From assembly GCF_009646335.1 (NCBI RefSeq), contig NZ_WJBU01000030.1:1-33832 (forward strand): 33,832 nucleotides of DNA. The letters are read 5' to 3'. The notes under the pieces are model-generated. The model did no database searches, was not told where the DNA came from, and saw nothing but the letters and a program-made list of their open reading frames with translations. Below are positions 22,270-31,975 of this stretch, piece after piece. This DNA is from Caenimonas koreensis DSM 17982 (GTDB lineage Bacteria; Pseudomonadota; Gammaproteobacteria; Burkholderiales; Burkholderiaceae_C). Within the stretch, counting starts at the first letter, position 1; every line of letters starts with the position of its first letter. The translations under genes were made by a program, and so were the position numbers.

Positions 22270-23796
22270 ATGAACATCGCAGAGCCCATCTACAGGGTGG
22301 CGATACAGTCGCCCGACGCCTGCGCGGTCGTCGAACTGGGCGCAGGCGGCCCGGAGCGCAGGCTCAGCTACGACGAGCTCGCGGCGAAGGTGAACGCTGT
22401 CGCCGCGGCACTGCTGCGCCTGGGTTTGCGGCGCGGCGATCGTGTCGCGATGCTCATGCGCAATTCGCCCGAGTACGTGCAGGTGTTCTTCGGCTGCGCC
22501 GCCGCGGGGGTGGTGGCGGTCCCGATGAGCGTGCGGCTCCTGGAGGCCGAGCACACCCATTTCGTCAGGGACGCCGAAGCGGCCCTGCTGATCGGCGACG
22601 ACGACCTTCTCGCGAGCCGGCCCGCCCTGTGCGCATTACCCGGCCTGGTCCGGGTCGCCCGAAGCGAACTCGAACGCTGGGCCCCGGATGCCCCACGAGT
22701 CGAGCCTGTCGCGGTCGAGCCGCAGGAACTGTTCTCCCTGATGTACACGAGCGGCACGACAGGTTCGCCGAAGGGCGTCATGCTGTCGCATCGATCCTGG
22801 CGCGAAGCGGCGGAGTACGTCAAGGAGTACCTCGACTATCGCGACGGGGAACGCACCCTGCATGTGGCCGCCCTGACCCACGGGGCGGGCTTCCTGATGC
22901 TGCCGACCTTCGACGTGGGCGGAACGAACTACGTCGCAGCGAAATTCGACGCGCGCGAGACCTTGAACTGGCTCGGCCGACATGAAATCACCAACTTCTT
23001 CCTGGTGCCGTCGATGATTCGCATGCTCCTGAACGAGCATCGCGGAGAGAAGTTCCAGAGCCTCCGGTCCCTCTACTACGCGGGTTCGCCGATCGATCAG
23101 GCAACCTTGACGGCAGCGCTCGGTGCCTTCAGCCCAGGTGTGCTGGTCCAGTCGTTCGCCCAGATGGAGTCGCCGATGTTCCTGACCGTCATGGACCGGG
23201 AGTCGCACGCGCGCATCGCTTCGGGGAAGCAGCCCGGGCTGATTCGTTCCGCGGGGAAGGCCTGTCGCGGCGTTTCCCTGCGGATCGTGGACGACTCGGG
23301 CCTCGACGTGCCCCCGGGCCAGCTAGGCGAAATCTGCGCCCGGGCTCCGCAGATGATGGAAGGCTACTGGCGCCGGGCGGACGCAACCGCATCGACCCTG
23401 GTCGACGGCTGGCTGCATACGGGCGACATCGGCCATCTCGACCAGGATGGCAACCTGTTCGTCGTCGACCGCAAGAAGGACATGATCATCAGCGGCGGCT
23501 CCAACGTGTACGCGCGGGAGGTCGAGGACGTGCTCGCTTCCATCGCCGGCGTTGCGGAGGCTGCCGTCGTGGGATTGCCGGATCCCGTCTGGGGAGAGGC
23601 CGTGACGGCCTTCCTCGTGCCGTCCGGCGCACAGCGGCCGACGACCGCGGAGATCGCGGAGCGCTGTACCCGTGAACTTGCCGACTATCGTCGGCCGAAG
23701 ACCTATCACTGGGTCGAGACGCTGCCGCGCAATGCGTATGGCAAGGTGCTCAAGCGCGAACTGCGCGAACGCGCGCTGCAGGGGGCCTCCAAATGA
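22270..23796 (+). CDS. Acyl-CoA ligase (AMP-forming)
   Basis: A 508-residue adenylate-forming enzyme that activates a carboxylic acid to its CoA thioester with ATP. Motifs in order: the phosphate loop YTSGTTGSPKG (159-169), YYAGSP (near 276), the aryl/acyl-binding region, GWLHTGD (hinge Asp) with DRKKDMIISGG, and the C-terminal catalytic Lys in NAYGKVLKREL (K492). All core residues are intact. The ATG at 22270 is preferred to a GTG at 22252 that overlaps the Bug gene. It overlaps the thiolase start by four bases, consistent with activation followed by thiolytic cleavage of a side chain. Substrate (aliphatic or aryl-alkanoic) is not determined. Confidence 0.88.
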   Translation: MNIAEPIYRVAIQSPDACAVVELGAGGPERRLSYDELAAKVNAVAAALLRLGLRRGDRVAMLMRNSPEYVQVFFGCAAAGVVAVPMSVRLLEAEHTHFVRDAEAALLIGDDDLLASRPALCALPGLVRVARSELERWAPDAPRVEPVAVEPQELFSLMYTSGTTGSPKGVMLSHRSWREAAEYVKEYLDYRDGERTLHVAALTHGAGFLMLPTFDVGGTNYVAAKFDARETLNWLGRHEITNFFLVPSMIRMLLNEHRGEKFQSLRSLYYAGSPIDQATLTAALGAFSPGVLVQSFAQMESPMFLTVMDRESHARIASGKQPGLIRSAGKACRGVSLRIVDDSGLDVPPGQLGEICARAPQMMEGYWRRADATASTLVDGWLHTGDIGHLDQDGNLFVVDRKKDMIISGGSNVYAREVEDVLASIAGVAEAAVVGLPDPVWGEAVTAFLVPSGAQRPTTAEIAERCTRELADYRRPKTYHWVETLPRNAYGKVLKRELRERALQGASK

Positions 23797-24962
23797 ATCC
23801 GTGCATCGTGGGCTGGGCACACACGAAGTTCGGCCGCCTGGGCGACGAAACCGTCGAATCGCTGATGGTCCGCGTGACGCGCGAGGCGCTCGATGACGCC
23901 AGGGTGAGCGGCGCAGACGTGGACGGGATCTTCGTCGGGCTCTTCAACAATGGATTCTCCGAGCAGGACTTCCCTTCGTCGCTGCCCTTCCATGCCAACG
24001 AATCGCTGCGGTTCAAGCCCGCCACGCGTTACGAGAACGCCTGCGCCACGGGTTCGGCGGCCATCCACGGGGCTCTGGACTTCATCGCAGCGGGGCGCGG
24101 GCGCATCGCGCTGGTGGTCGGCGCGGAGAAGATGACCGATGTGTCGACGGCCGGTGCGACGCAAGCGCTGCGCGGGGCCTCCTATCTCCGGGAAGAGGCC
24201 GCGCATCCGGCGGGCTTCGCCGGCGTGTTCGGCGACATCGCGGCAGCCTACTTCGATCGCTGGGGCGATCATTACGACGCCCTTGCGCGGATCGCCGTCA
24301 AGAACCATGCGAACGCACTCCACAACCCCTACGCGCAGTTCCAGCGTGAGCTCGACCTGGAGTTTTGCCTGCGGGAATCGCCCGGCAATCCGCTGATCGC
24401 GGCCCCGCTGAAGCGCACGGACTGCTCGCCGATTTCCGACGGCGCGGCTGCGGTGGTCATCGCCCATCCCGACGTCGCGCGCACATCGCAGAAAGCCGTC
24501 GCGTTTCGCAGCACCGCCCATGTCAACGACTTCCTGCCCGCCAGCCGGCGCGAGCGGACCCGACTCGAAGGCGCCTCCATCGCATGGCAGCGGGCGTTCG
24601 AGGCGTCCGCGGGGCTTTCCCTGAGGGACTTGCACTTCGTGGAGAGCCACGACTGCTTCACGATTGCGGAGCTGATGGAGTACGAGGCCATGGGTCTGAC
24701 ACCGCCGGGGCGCGCTCACGTGGCGCTCGACGAAGGGTGGGTCTACAAGGGCGGAAAGCTGCCGATCAACCCTTCTGGCGGGCTGAAAGCCAAGGGACAC
24801 CCGATCGGCGCGACAGGGGTGTCGATGCATGCACTGGCCGCCATGCAACTGTGTGGCCAGGCTGCCGGCATGCAGATCGACGGCGCCTCGGTGGGCGGCG
24901 TCTTCAACATGGGTGGCCTCGGCGTCGCCAACTACGTGAGCATTCTGGAGCGGCAACGATGA
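23793..24962 (+). CDS. SCP2-type thiolase
   Basis: A 389-residue thiolase-superfamily protein. The nucleophile is C84 (ENACATGS), with H286 (VESHDCF) and GHPIGATG (H336). The C-terminal motif reads NMGGLG, where classical biosynthetic and degradative thiolases have a second catalytic Cys; this pattern is seen in SCP2-like thiolases, whose chemistry is less well defined. It should cleave (or form) a beta-ketoacyl-CoA, pairing naturally with the CoA ligase upstream, whose stop it overlaps. The next gene again overlaps by four bases. Confidence 0.85.
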   Translation: MNPCIVGWAHTKFGRLGDETVESLMVRVTREALDDARVSGADVDGIFVGLFNNGFSEQDFPSSLPFHANESLRFKPATRYENACATGSAAIHGALDFIAAGRGRIALVVGAEKMTDVSTAGATQALRGASYLREEAAHPAGFAGVFGDIAAAYFDRWGDHYDALARIAVKNHANALHNPYAQFQRELDLEFCLRESPGNPLIAAPLKRTDCSPISDGAAAVVIAHPDVARTSQKAVAFRSTAHVNDFLPASRRERTRLEGASIAWQRAFEASAGLSLRDLHFVESHDCFTIAELMEYEAMGLTPPGRAHVALDEGWVYKGGKLPINPSGGLKAKGHPIGATGVSMHALAAMQLCGQAAGMQIDGASVGGVFNMGGLGVANYVSILERQR

Positions 24963-25966
24963 TTCTGGCGACATTGCGGGACGGGAGTGCGGATGGCACG
25001 CTGCTCGTCGTGAACAAGGCAAGGAAGAGGGCGGTGGCGGCCGGCGCCGTGGCGCCGACGATGCAGGCGGCGCTCGATCGGTGGGACGCCGTTGCGCCGG
25101 ACCTGCAGGCGTTGTCGCAAAGGCTGGAGAGCAACGACGTGGCGGACGACTTCGAGATCGATGTCGACCAGCTCATGGCGCCCCTTCCTCGCGCCTTCGC
25201 CTACTTCGACGGGGGGTGCTATCCCCACCACATCATCCCGATCCGGGCCGTCCGGGGCGTGCCCCTGCCCGAGGACTTCTACGTGCGGCCCTTGATGTAC
25301 GAAGGCTGCTCGGCCCCGATCGTCGGTCCGACGGAGCCCCTGAGGCTGCTGAAGGACGAGGAGTGGGGGGTCGACATCGAAGCCGAGCTCGCTGCCGTGG
25401 TGGGCGACGTGCCCGCCGGCGTGGAACGCTCGCAGGCGGCGAAGTACATCCGCTTGTTGGTGCTCTACAACGATGTTTCGCTGCGGCAGCTGGCGTCGCC
25501 GGAACTGGCCCGCGGCTTCGGATTCCTGCAGAGCAAGCCCGTGAGCTCGATGGCGCCCTTCGCCATCACGCCGGACGAAGCCGGCGACCTGTGGACCGGC
25601 GAGTTCCTGGGCGGACGGTATCTCGTGCACGTGCGTGGCCAGGTGCTCGGCGACCTCGACCCCGGCAAGGACAACATCTACACCTGGCCCGACCTGATCG
25701 CCCATGCCGCGAAGACACGTCCGCTGGTGGCCGGCACCCTGGTTGCCGCGGGCACGATGGGGAACGAGGACCGCCGTCACGGCTGCGGCTGCATCGCGGA
25801 GCTCCGCGGCCGCGAGCACATGGCGGAAGGCAGCGCCCGCACGCCTTACCTGCGCTTCGGCGACAGTTATCGCCTCGAACTGTTCGACCGGGCCGGCCGT
25901 TCCGTGTTCGGAGCCATCGACCAGCGGCTGGAGCAACTGCCGCAACCTGAGAATCGACATGCATAA
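24959..25966 (+). CDS. Fumarylacetoacetate-hydrolase-family protein
   Basis: A 335-residue protein similar in length and layout to bacterial fumarylacetoacetases of the homogentisate pathway: an N-terminal domain (MILATLRDGSADGTLLVV, then PTMQAALDRWD), followed by the catalytic beta-fold with metal ligands E141 and E143 (VDIEAELA) and D172 (LYNDVSLR), then GFGFLQSKP and the C-terminal FGAIDQ. The family cleaves a carbon-carbon bond in fumaryl- or maleyl-substituted diketo acids. Together with the neighbouring maleate-isomerase-like gene, this suggests release of maleate or fumarate from a ring-cleavage product. The start overlaps the thiolase stop (ATGA). Confidence 0.85.
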   Translation: MILATLRDGSADGTLLVVNKARKRAVAAGAVAPTMQAALDRWDAVAPDLQALSQRLESNDVADDFEIDVDQLMAPLPRAFAYFDGGCYPHHIIPIRAVRGVPLPEDFYVRPLMYEGCSAPIVGPTEPLRLLKDEEWGVDIEAELAAVVGDVPAGVERSQAAKYIRLLVLYNDVSLRQLASPELARGFGFLQSKPVSSMAPFAITPDEAGDLWTGEFLGGRYLVHVRGQVLGDLDPGKDNIYTWPDLIAHAAKTRPLVAGTLVAAGTMGNEDRRHGCGCIAELRGREHMAEGSARTPYLRFGDSYRLELFDRAGRSVFGAIDQRLEQLPQPENRHA

Positions 25967-27791
25967 CAACCCCATCGACATTCCCGTCCTCATCGTCGGA
26001 GCCGGCGGCTTCGGGCTCAGCGCCTCGATTTTCCTGGCGGACGCCGGCATCGAGTCCCTGGTCGTTGAGCGCCATCCGGGCCCGCCGATCAACCCGAAGG
26101 CGCGATACCTCAACCAGCGGACGATGGAAATCTTCCGGCAGCACGCCATCGCCGACCGGATCTACGAGCGCTCGATTCCCATCGACAACTTCCACAGGAT
26201 CAGCTGGCGGACCAGCCTGGCCGGCGACGGACCGCTCGACCGGCGAACGTTCTACACGACCGAGGCGATGGGCGGGGGCGGCCTGACCGATTACGCGAAG
26301 GACAGCCCGTGCCCGAGCACCATCTATCCGCAGATGCGGCTCGAGCCCCTGCTGAAGGCGGTGCACGAGCAGCGCGGCGGGCGCCTGCTCTACAACCATG
26401 AATTCAAGGCGCTCGACCAGGAGCCCGATGGCGTTGTGGCCACTGTCGTCGACCGCGCCACCGGCAAGGAGATCCGGGTCCGCGCGAAGTACGTCGTCGC
26501 GGCTGACGGAGGCAAGACCGTCGGGCCGATGCTCGGCGCGAAGATGGAAGGCGTACGGGACATCGCGTCGATGGTGACGGTGTACTTCAAGGCCGACCTT
26601 TCCGACTGGATCGACGACGATCACGTCATGTCGTGGTGGTTCTGCAACCCCGACAGCGGCGGTTCCTGGTCCAGCGGCGTCCTCGGCAAGCTGGGCCCGA
26701 CACGTTTCGACAGGCACTCCGAGGAGTGGATGTTCCACTTCGGTTTCCGACCCGACGATCCGGAACAGTTCGAGGACGCCATGCTGCTGCCGCGGATCCG
26801 CGACCTGCTCAGGCTTCCGGACTTCGAGCCGGAGATTCTGGCTGTGGGCCGGTGGAAGGCCGAAGGCGTGCTCGTCGATCGTTTCCGGTTCGGCCGCGTC
26901 TTCCTCGGGGGTGACGCGGCGCATCGTCACCCGCCGACGACCGGGCTCGGCCTGAATTCCGCCGTCCAGGACGCGCAGAACCTCGCATGGAAACTGGCGC
27001 TCGTGCTGCGCGGCCACGCGCCGGACGCACTGCTCGACACGTACGAGGAAGAGCGCCGCCCCGTGGCGAAGCGAAACGTGGACTGGGCCCTGTTGACGCT
27101 GAACAACCATCAGCTCACCGATGCCGCCATCGGCCTCGTCAGGACGGATCCGGAAACGAGCAAGAGGAATTTCGGCGCATTGTTCGCGCCGACGGATGAC
27201 GGCGCTTCCCGCCGCGCACGCCTCGAACACGTCATGGGCGTCCACGCCATGGAGTACCAGGCGCACGATCTCGAGCTGGGCTACAGCTACGCGTCGCAAT
27301 CCATCCAGCCTGACTGCAGTCCCCCGCCGCCGCGTGATCCCTGGGGCCGGAAGTTCGTTCCCGTCGCACGTCCCGGACACCGCATTCCGCACGTCTGGGT
27401 GCGGAAAGAAGAAGGCGTGTCCGTGAGCAGCCTGGACCTGGTGCGTCCCGGTCGTTTCCTGCTTCTCGTCGCGCAATCCGAGGCCGCATGGGAGCAGGCC
27501 GCGGCCCAGGTGCTGCGCACGCATGGCGTTGCCGTCGACGTCGCCGCGATTTCACCTGACTCCCGCCTCTCCGACGCGGAGCATGCATGGCGCGACGTCG
27601 CTGGAATCGGCCCGCGCGGCGTGGTTCTCGTGCGGCCCGATCAGCACGTCGCCTGGCGCGCGGAAATCGAGTCCGGACGCGAAGCGCAGGCGCTGGTGGC
27701 CGCCGTGGGCAGCGTGCTGTGTCGGCAGGAACGCGGCACGGATGCAGTTGAGCAAGCGCTCGTGCGGGAGTCGAGCGGGGTGCCGGGATGA
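25959..27791 (+). CDS. FAD-dependent aromatic hydroxylase (phenol hydroxylase/TfdB-like)
   Basis: A 610-residue group A flavoprotein monooxygenase that adds oxygen to an aromatic ring using NAD(P)H. The N-terminal Rossmann motif VLIVGAGGFGLSASIFLADAG (near 10-30), the middle YVVAADGG and the FAD-ribityl motif GGDAAHRHPPTTGLG (about 317-331) are intact. Residues from about 470 form the C-terminal thioredoxin-like domain seen in phenol hydroxylase and 2,4-dichlorophenol hydroxylase, which explains the length. It overlaps the FAH-family gene by eight bases. It probably feeds a para- or ortho-dihydroxylated ring to a cleavage dioxygenase; the only candidate in the window is the VOC protein. Confidence 0.88.
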   Translation: MHNNPIDIPVLIVGAGGFGLSASIFLADAGIESLVVERHPGPPINPKARYLNQRTMEIFRQHAIADRIYERSIPIDNFHRISWRTSLAGDGPLDRRTFYTTEAMGGGGLTDYAKDSPCPSTIYPQMRLEPLLKAVHEQRGGRLLYNHEFKALDQEPDGVVATVVDRATGKEIRVRAKYVVAADGGKTVGPMLGAKMEGVRDIASMVTVYFKADLSDWIDDDHVMSWWFCNPDSGGSWSSGVLGKLGPTRFDRHSEEWMFHFGFRPDDPEQFEDAMLLPRIRDLLRLPDFEPEILAVGRWKAEGVLVDRFRFGRVFLGGDAAHRHPPTTGLGLNSAVQDAQNLAWKLALVLRGHAPDALLDTYEEERRPVAKRNVDWALLTLNNHQLTDAAIGLVRTDPETSKRNFGALFAPTDDGASRRARLEHVMGVHAMEYQAHDLELGYSYASQSIQPDCSPPPPRDPWGRKFVPVARPGHRIPHVWVRKEEGVSVSSLDLVRPGRFLLLVAQSEAAWEQAAAQVLRTHGVAVDVAAISPDSRLSDAEHAWRDVAGIGPRGVVLVRPDQHVAWRAEIESGREAQALVAAVGSVLCRQERGTDAVEQALVRESSGVPG

Positions 27792-28540
27792 AGCGAGCGA
27801 TCCGTGTCGGTCAGATCGTCCCGTCTTCGAACACGACGATGGAAACCGAGATCCCGGCCATGCTCCGGGCCCGGGAAGAAGTCGAACCGGAGCGGTTCAC
27901 GTTTCATTCGAGCCGCATGCGAATGAAGCACGTCACGAAGGAGGAGCTCGCGGCGATGGATCGCGACAGCGACCGGTGCGCGCTGGAACTCTCGGACGCG
28001 CGCGTGGACGTCATGGGGTATGCGTGCCTGGTGGCCATCATGAGCATGGGCCTGGGCTATCACCGCACCTCCGAGGAACGGCTGCAGCGGCTGGCGCTCG
28101 AAAACGGCGCGCCGACCCCCGTCGTGACGAGTGCGGGGGCCCTCGTCGACGGGCTCCGCGCGCTGGGCGCGCGGAAGGTGTCGATCCTGACGCCTTATAT
28201 GAAGCCGCTCACGAAGCTGGTCGTCGACTACCTCGAGAACGAAGGGATCGAAGTCGCGGACAGCATCTCTCTGGAGATCAGCGACAACCTCGAAGTCGGG
28301 CGCCTGGATCCGCTCGCGCCCGCGGAGATCGCGAAACGGCTCGACACGCGGGGCGTGGATGCGATCGTCGCCTCGGCCTGCGTGCAGATGCCGTCTCTCG
28401 GTTCGGTGCAGCTCATCGAGGACCGAACCGGTATTCCCGTCGTTTCTTCCGCGGTCTGCACCACGTACATGATGCTGAAGCGGTTGAAGCTGAAAACCCT
28501 TTCCCCCGGCTTCGGGTCTTTGCTTTCCGGAGCGTATTGA
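27788..28540 (+). CDS. Maleate cis-trans isomerase-like protein (Asp/Glu racemase superfamily)
   Basis: A 250-residue protein with the two catalytic Cys of the superfamily at C80 (VMGYACLVAI) and C198 (ASACVQMPS); the spacing of 118 matches that known for bacterial maleate isomerase (Cys76 and Cys194 in the Nocardia enzyme). The start VGQIVPSSNTTMETE is also the typical N-terminal motif. Maleate isomerase converts maleate to fumarate, for example at the end of nicotinate or gentisate-type degradation. Arylmalonate decarboxylase is an alternative within the superfamily, but it lacks the N-terminal Cys. It overlaps the hydroxylase stop by four bases. Confidence 0.8.
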   Translation: MKRAIRVGQIVPSSNTTMETEIPAMLRAREEVEPERFTFHSSRMRMKHVTKEELAAMDRDSDRCALELSDARVDVMGYACLVAIMSMGLGYHRTSEERLQRLALENGAPTPVVTSAGALVDGLRALGARKVSILTPYMKPLTKLVVDYLENEGIEVADSISLEISDNLEVGRLDPLAPAEIAKRLDTRGVDAIVASACVQMPSLGSVQLIEDRTGIPVVSSAVCTTYMMLKRLKLKTLSPGFGSLLSGAY

Positions 28541-28544
28541 AGCC

Positions 28545-29114
28545 ATGACCCGACTCGACATCGTCGGCCTGTGCGGCAGCCTGCGCGCGGGCTCGATCAA
28601 CCGCATGGCACTGAACCTGATCGGCCGATCCCTGCCCGATGGCATGACGCTCGAAGTGGCCGACCTCCGCGCAGTTCCGTTCTTCGATGCAGACCTGCTC
28701 GCCGACGGCTTTCCGCCGCCCGTGCTCGCGCTGCGTGAACGGATCCGCCGGGCTGCAGGCGTGGTGATCGCAACGCCCGAATACAACTTCTCCGTGCCCG
28801 GCGTGCTGAAGAACGCACTGGACTGGATCAGCCGCGGGGACGACCAGCCGTTCGCCGCCAAGCCGGTCGCCATCCTCTCGGCCTCGCCCGGCGCTCTCGG
28901 CGGTGCTCGGGTCCAGTACGACCTGAGGAAGGTGCTGCTGTTCATGAACGCGCACGTCATGGCGAAGCCCGAAGTGTTCATCGGTGCCGCCGCCGCGAAG
29001 TTCGGTGCGGACGGAAGCTGCACCGACGAGACGACCCGAAAGATTGCGAGCGACCAGATGGCCGCGTTCGAACGCTGGATCGGCGGCGTCCGCCGGATGA
29101 CCGGCGTCGCGTGA
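28545..29114 (+). CDS. NAD(P)H-dependent FMN reductase
   Basis: A 189-residue flavodoxin-fold protein with the FMN phosphate loop GSLRAGSINR (11-20) and the flavin-contact motif TPEYNFSVPGVLKNALDW. Members reduce FMN, quinones or chromate with NAD(P)H. Here a quinone-reducing role is attractive, since para-hydroxylation of a ring yields a hydroquinone that oxidises easily. It starts four bases after the isomerase stop and is followed nine bases later by the MalT-like regulator. Confidence 0.85.
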   Translation: MTRLDIVGLCGSLRAGSINRMALNLIGRSLPDGMTLEVADLRAVPFFDADLLADGFPPPVLALRERIRRAAGVVIATPEYNFSVPGVLKNALDWISRGDDQPFAAKPVAILSASPGALGGARVQYDLRKVLLFMNAHVMAKPEVFIGAAAAKFGADGSCTDETTRKIASDQMAAFERWIGGVRRMTGVA

Positions 29115-29123
29115 CCTGACACC

Positions 29124-31814
29124 TTGCACACGGCGATTTCGGCCAAACTGCGCCCACCGCAGCATCCGACCGCGGAGATCCCGCGCACCGCGTTGTGCGG
29201 GCGAATCCTGGCAGCCGCGGGGGCGCGGCTCGTTCTGTTGCGCGCCCCGGCAGGCTTCGGCAAGACCACGGCCATGCTCCAGGTGCGAGACCATCTTCGA
29301 CAGGCCGGGCGGCCGACGGCGTGGCTGACCCTCGATCGGGCCGACAACGATCTCGTCCGCTTCCTAACGAGCCTCGCTGCGGCACTTGGACCCCTGGTCC
29401 CGGGCTTGCCCGACCCGGCGCAGCTCGAGGCGCGCGGGCCCGACCGGCTCGCCCTCGCGCTGATCGACGCCGTGGCGGCGCACCCCGCTCCACTGTCGCT
29501 GTTCTGCGACGATTTCGAGTCGGTCCACGACCCCGTGGCCCTGGCCATCATGGGGGAGCTGATCGAGCGACTGCCGCCGCAAGCCCAGGTGATCCTCGGG
29601 ACGCGCGGCGTACCCGCACTCGAGCTCGGCCGCTTGCGCGTGCGGGGCGGGCTGCTCGACGTGGAACCCGAGCACCTGCGGTTCACCGAGGCCGAGGTCG
29701 ACGTCTTCCTGAGGCAGCAGCAGGGATTGCCGCTCGATCCGGCCGACGTGCGTCGCCTGTACGTGACGACGGAAGGCTGGGCCGCGGCGCTGCGCCTCGC
29801 CAGCCTCTCGCTGGCGAGCCGGAAGGAACCGGGGCGGTGGATCGCCGGCTTCAGCGGATCGAACTCGGCCGTCGTCGGCTACCTGGCCGAGACCGTGCTC
29901 GCGCGCCAGAGCGACGTCGTGCGCGACTTCCTCCTGCGAACGAGCGTGCTGCGAGAGCTGAACCCCGCCTTGTGCGACGTGATTCGCGGTCGCGAAGGCA
30001 GCGGCGCGATATTGCGGACGATCGACCGGGCCCAGCTCTTCCTCACTCCGCTCGAGGGCGATCGCAGCCAGTACCGCTACCACGGCATGTTCGCCGAATT
30101 CCTGCGGGCCGAACTGGTGCACCACATGCCCCAGGAGGTGCCCGCGATCCATCGCGCCGCAGCGAGATGGTTTGCCGGAGAGGACCGCCCGGTGCCGGCC
30201 ATCGAGCATGCCTTGGCCGGTGACGATCTCCCCTTCGCACTTCAACTGCTGGCGCGCCACGCGCAGGAGCTGCTCGACCAGGGCCGCGTGCGCCTGTTGT
30301 CCCGCTGGCTGGATCCGCTGCACGACAGGGGCCAGCTCGACGAGCATCCGATGCTGCGGGTCGTGCACGCGTGGGCGGTCTTCTTTGCCCGCGGACCCCG
30401 TGCCGCGCAACGGCTCCTCGAGCGGCTGGAGTCGCGTGCGGACCCCGATCCTGCCGTGAGGGCCCACCGCATGGCGATGCGCCCGCTGTTCCTCATGCTG
30501 AACGACCGCACCGACGAGGCGTTGCCGCTGGCCGAGGCGGTGCTGGCCCACGTGCCCTCCGACCAGGCATTCGTGAGCGGCTTCCTCGAAGTGACGCGGG
30601 CCAACCTCGCGCTGATCGCCGGGCGGTACGACGAGGCGCTACGCCTGGTGGACGCCGCCCGCGCGCACCAGCCGTCGCATGCCAGCGGTTTCAACCTCGC
30701 GCTGTCCGAGGCGGCCGAAGGTGCGGTGCACCTCGTGCAGGGACGGTTGCGCAACGCGATCGTGGGCTTGCACCTTGCAACGAACGCCGGCGCCACGGAT
30801 GCGACCCGCGCCACCAACGGCAACGTCCTGGCGGGCGTGCCGCTCGCCCTGGCGTTGTACGAAGCCGGACAACTCGGAGAAGCGGAACGCCTGCTCGCTA
30901 TCTACATCCCCTTGACCCGAGGTGTCTGCATCCCCGACGAACTGATCGTCGCGCACGTCGTCATGGCGCGGATCCTGGCCGGGCGGCAGGACGCCGACGG
31001 CGCCGAGCGCTTGCTGATGGAGCTCGAGCGGGTCGGCCACCTCAAGAGCCTGCCGAGGGTGGTCGCGAGTTCTCGGCTCGAACGCGTTCGCCTTCTCCTC
31101 CTGCAGGAAAGGCTGGAGCAGGCACGCGACGAGCTCGACCGCTGCGCGGCACCCGTGCTGTGGGCGCGGGTGGCGCGGCTCTCCTACCGTGCGAACGAGG
31201 TCGAGACGTACGACGTCGCCTGCGCGCGCTGGGCAATTCGCGCCGGCCGGCCCGCCGAAGCGATTGCCTCGCTGAACGCGGAGCTTGCCGTCGCGCGGCG
31301 CGCACGGCGGGAAAGGCGGGCGCTGACGCTCACGCTGCTGCTGTCGCAGGCGCTGTACCGCGACGGCCAGCGGAACAAGTCGATGCGCCTGCTGGCGACG
31401 GTGGCGGACACGGCGGCCCGCGAGGGCTATCTGCGCGCGTTCCTCGACGAGGGCGCGCAGATGCTGCAGATGGTGGCCGAGTTGCGCGCCCAGTGCGCGA
31501 CTCGGGGAGGCGTCGAATTGTCCCCCGGGACACTGGCCTTCCTCGACATCGTGGCGCCGCGATCGAGCCCATCGCGCAGCGAAGAGGCTGCAGCCGTCGC
31601 GGGTCCGCCCCTGGGCGGTGAATCGCTCAGCCGCCGTGAACTGCAGGTGCTGCGCCTGGCCGCCGAGGGCCTGTCGAACACCGAGCTCGCGGCGCGCCTT
31701 TTCGTCGGCGAGACGACGGTACGGACGCACCTGCGCAGCATCAACGGCAAGCTGGCCACCCGAAGTCGCATCGAGGCGATCGCGGTCGCGCGCCGCAGCG
31801 GCCTGATCGCCTGA
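29124..31814 (+). CDS. MalT-type (LAL) LuxR transcriptional regulator
   Basis: An 896-residue ATP-dependent regulator. The N-terminus ISAKLRPPQ and the P-loop APAGFGKTT (41-49) are those of MalT/LAL proteins, followed by a STAND-type ATPase domain, then TPR-like helices from about 390 to 790 that usually bind an inducer, and a C-terminal LuxR helix-turn-helix (LSRRELQVLRLAAEGLSNTE, then VGETTVRTHLRSINGKL). The start must lie between an in-frame stop at 29112-29114 and residue 5, and the only codon that fits is the TTG at 29124, a weak start that would keep the level low. It is the last gene of the operon, so it may regulate its own transcript or the Bug gene downstream. Confidence 0.85.
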   Translation: MHTAISAKLRPPQHPTAEIPRTALCGRILAAAGARLVLLRAPAGFGKTTAMLQVRDHLRQAGRPTAWLTLDRADNDLVRFLTSLAAALGPLVPGLPDPAQLEARGPDRLALALIDAVAAHPAPLSLFCDDFESVHDPVALAIMGELIERLPPQAQVILGTRGVPALELGRLRVRGGLLDVEPEHLRFTEAEVDVFLRQQQGLPLDPADVRRLYVTTEGWAAALRLASLSLASRKEPGRWIAGFSGSNSAVVGYLAETVLARQSDVVRDFLLRTSVLRELNPALCDVIRGREGSGAILRTIDRAQLFLTPLEGDRSQYRYHGMFAEFLRAELVHHMPQEVPAIHRAAARWFAGEDRPVPAIEHALAGDDLPFALQLLARHAQELLDQGRVRLLSRWLDPLHDRGQLDEHPMLRVVHAWAVFFARGPRAAQRLLERLESRADPDPAVRAHRMAMRPLFLMLNDRTDEALPLAEAVLAHVPSDQAFVSGFLEVTRANLALIAGRYDEALRLVDAARAHQPSHASGFNLALSEAAEGAVHLVQGRLRNAIVGLHLATNAGATDATRATNGNVLAGVPLALALYEAGQLGEAERLLAIYIPLTRGVCIPDELIVAHVVMARILAGRQDADGAERLLMELERVGHLKSLPRVVASSRLERVRLLLLQERLEQARDELDRCAAPVLWARVARLSYRANEVETYDVACARWAIRAGRPAEAIASLNAELAVARRARRERRALTLTLLLSQALYRDGQRNKSMRLLATVADTAAREGYLRAFLDEGAQMLQMVAELRAQCATRGGVELSPGTLAFLDIVAPRSSPSRSEEAAAVAGPPLGGESLSRRELQVLRLAAEGLSNTELAARLFVGETTVRTHLRSINGKLATRSRIEAIAVARRSGLIA

Positions 31815-31975
31815 CCCGGGCCTGCTGGCAGCTTCGGGGCTGGGCCCATCGGTCATCGAAATTCATCCGAAACGACGATGCGGCCCACGCCCCCTGTCCC
31901 TATCTTCACGCCGTCGCGCTGCGACCGAAGAGCCGTTCCTCGAACGAGCGCGTCGTCCATCCACGGAGTGAATTC

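Noticed and set aside
25566..29686. Two long minus-strand open frames (over 650 codons each)
   Set aside because: They are antisense to the hydroxylase, isomerase, FMN reductase and MalT-type genes, which carry intact motifs, and no domain is recognisable in them.
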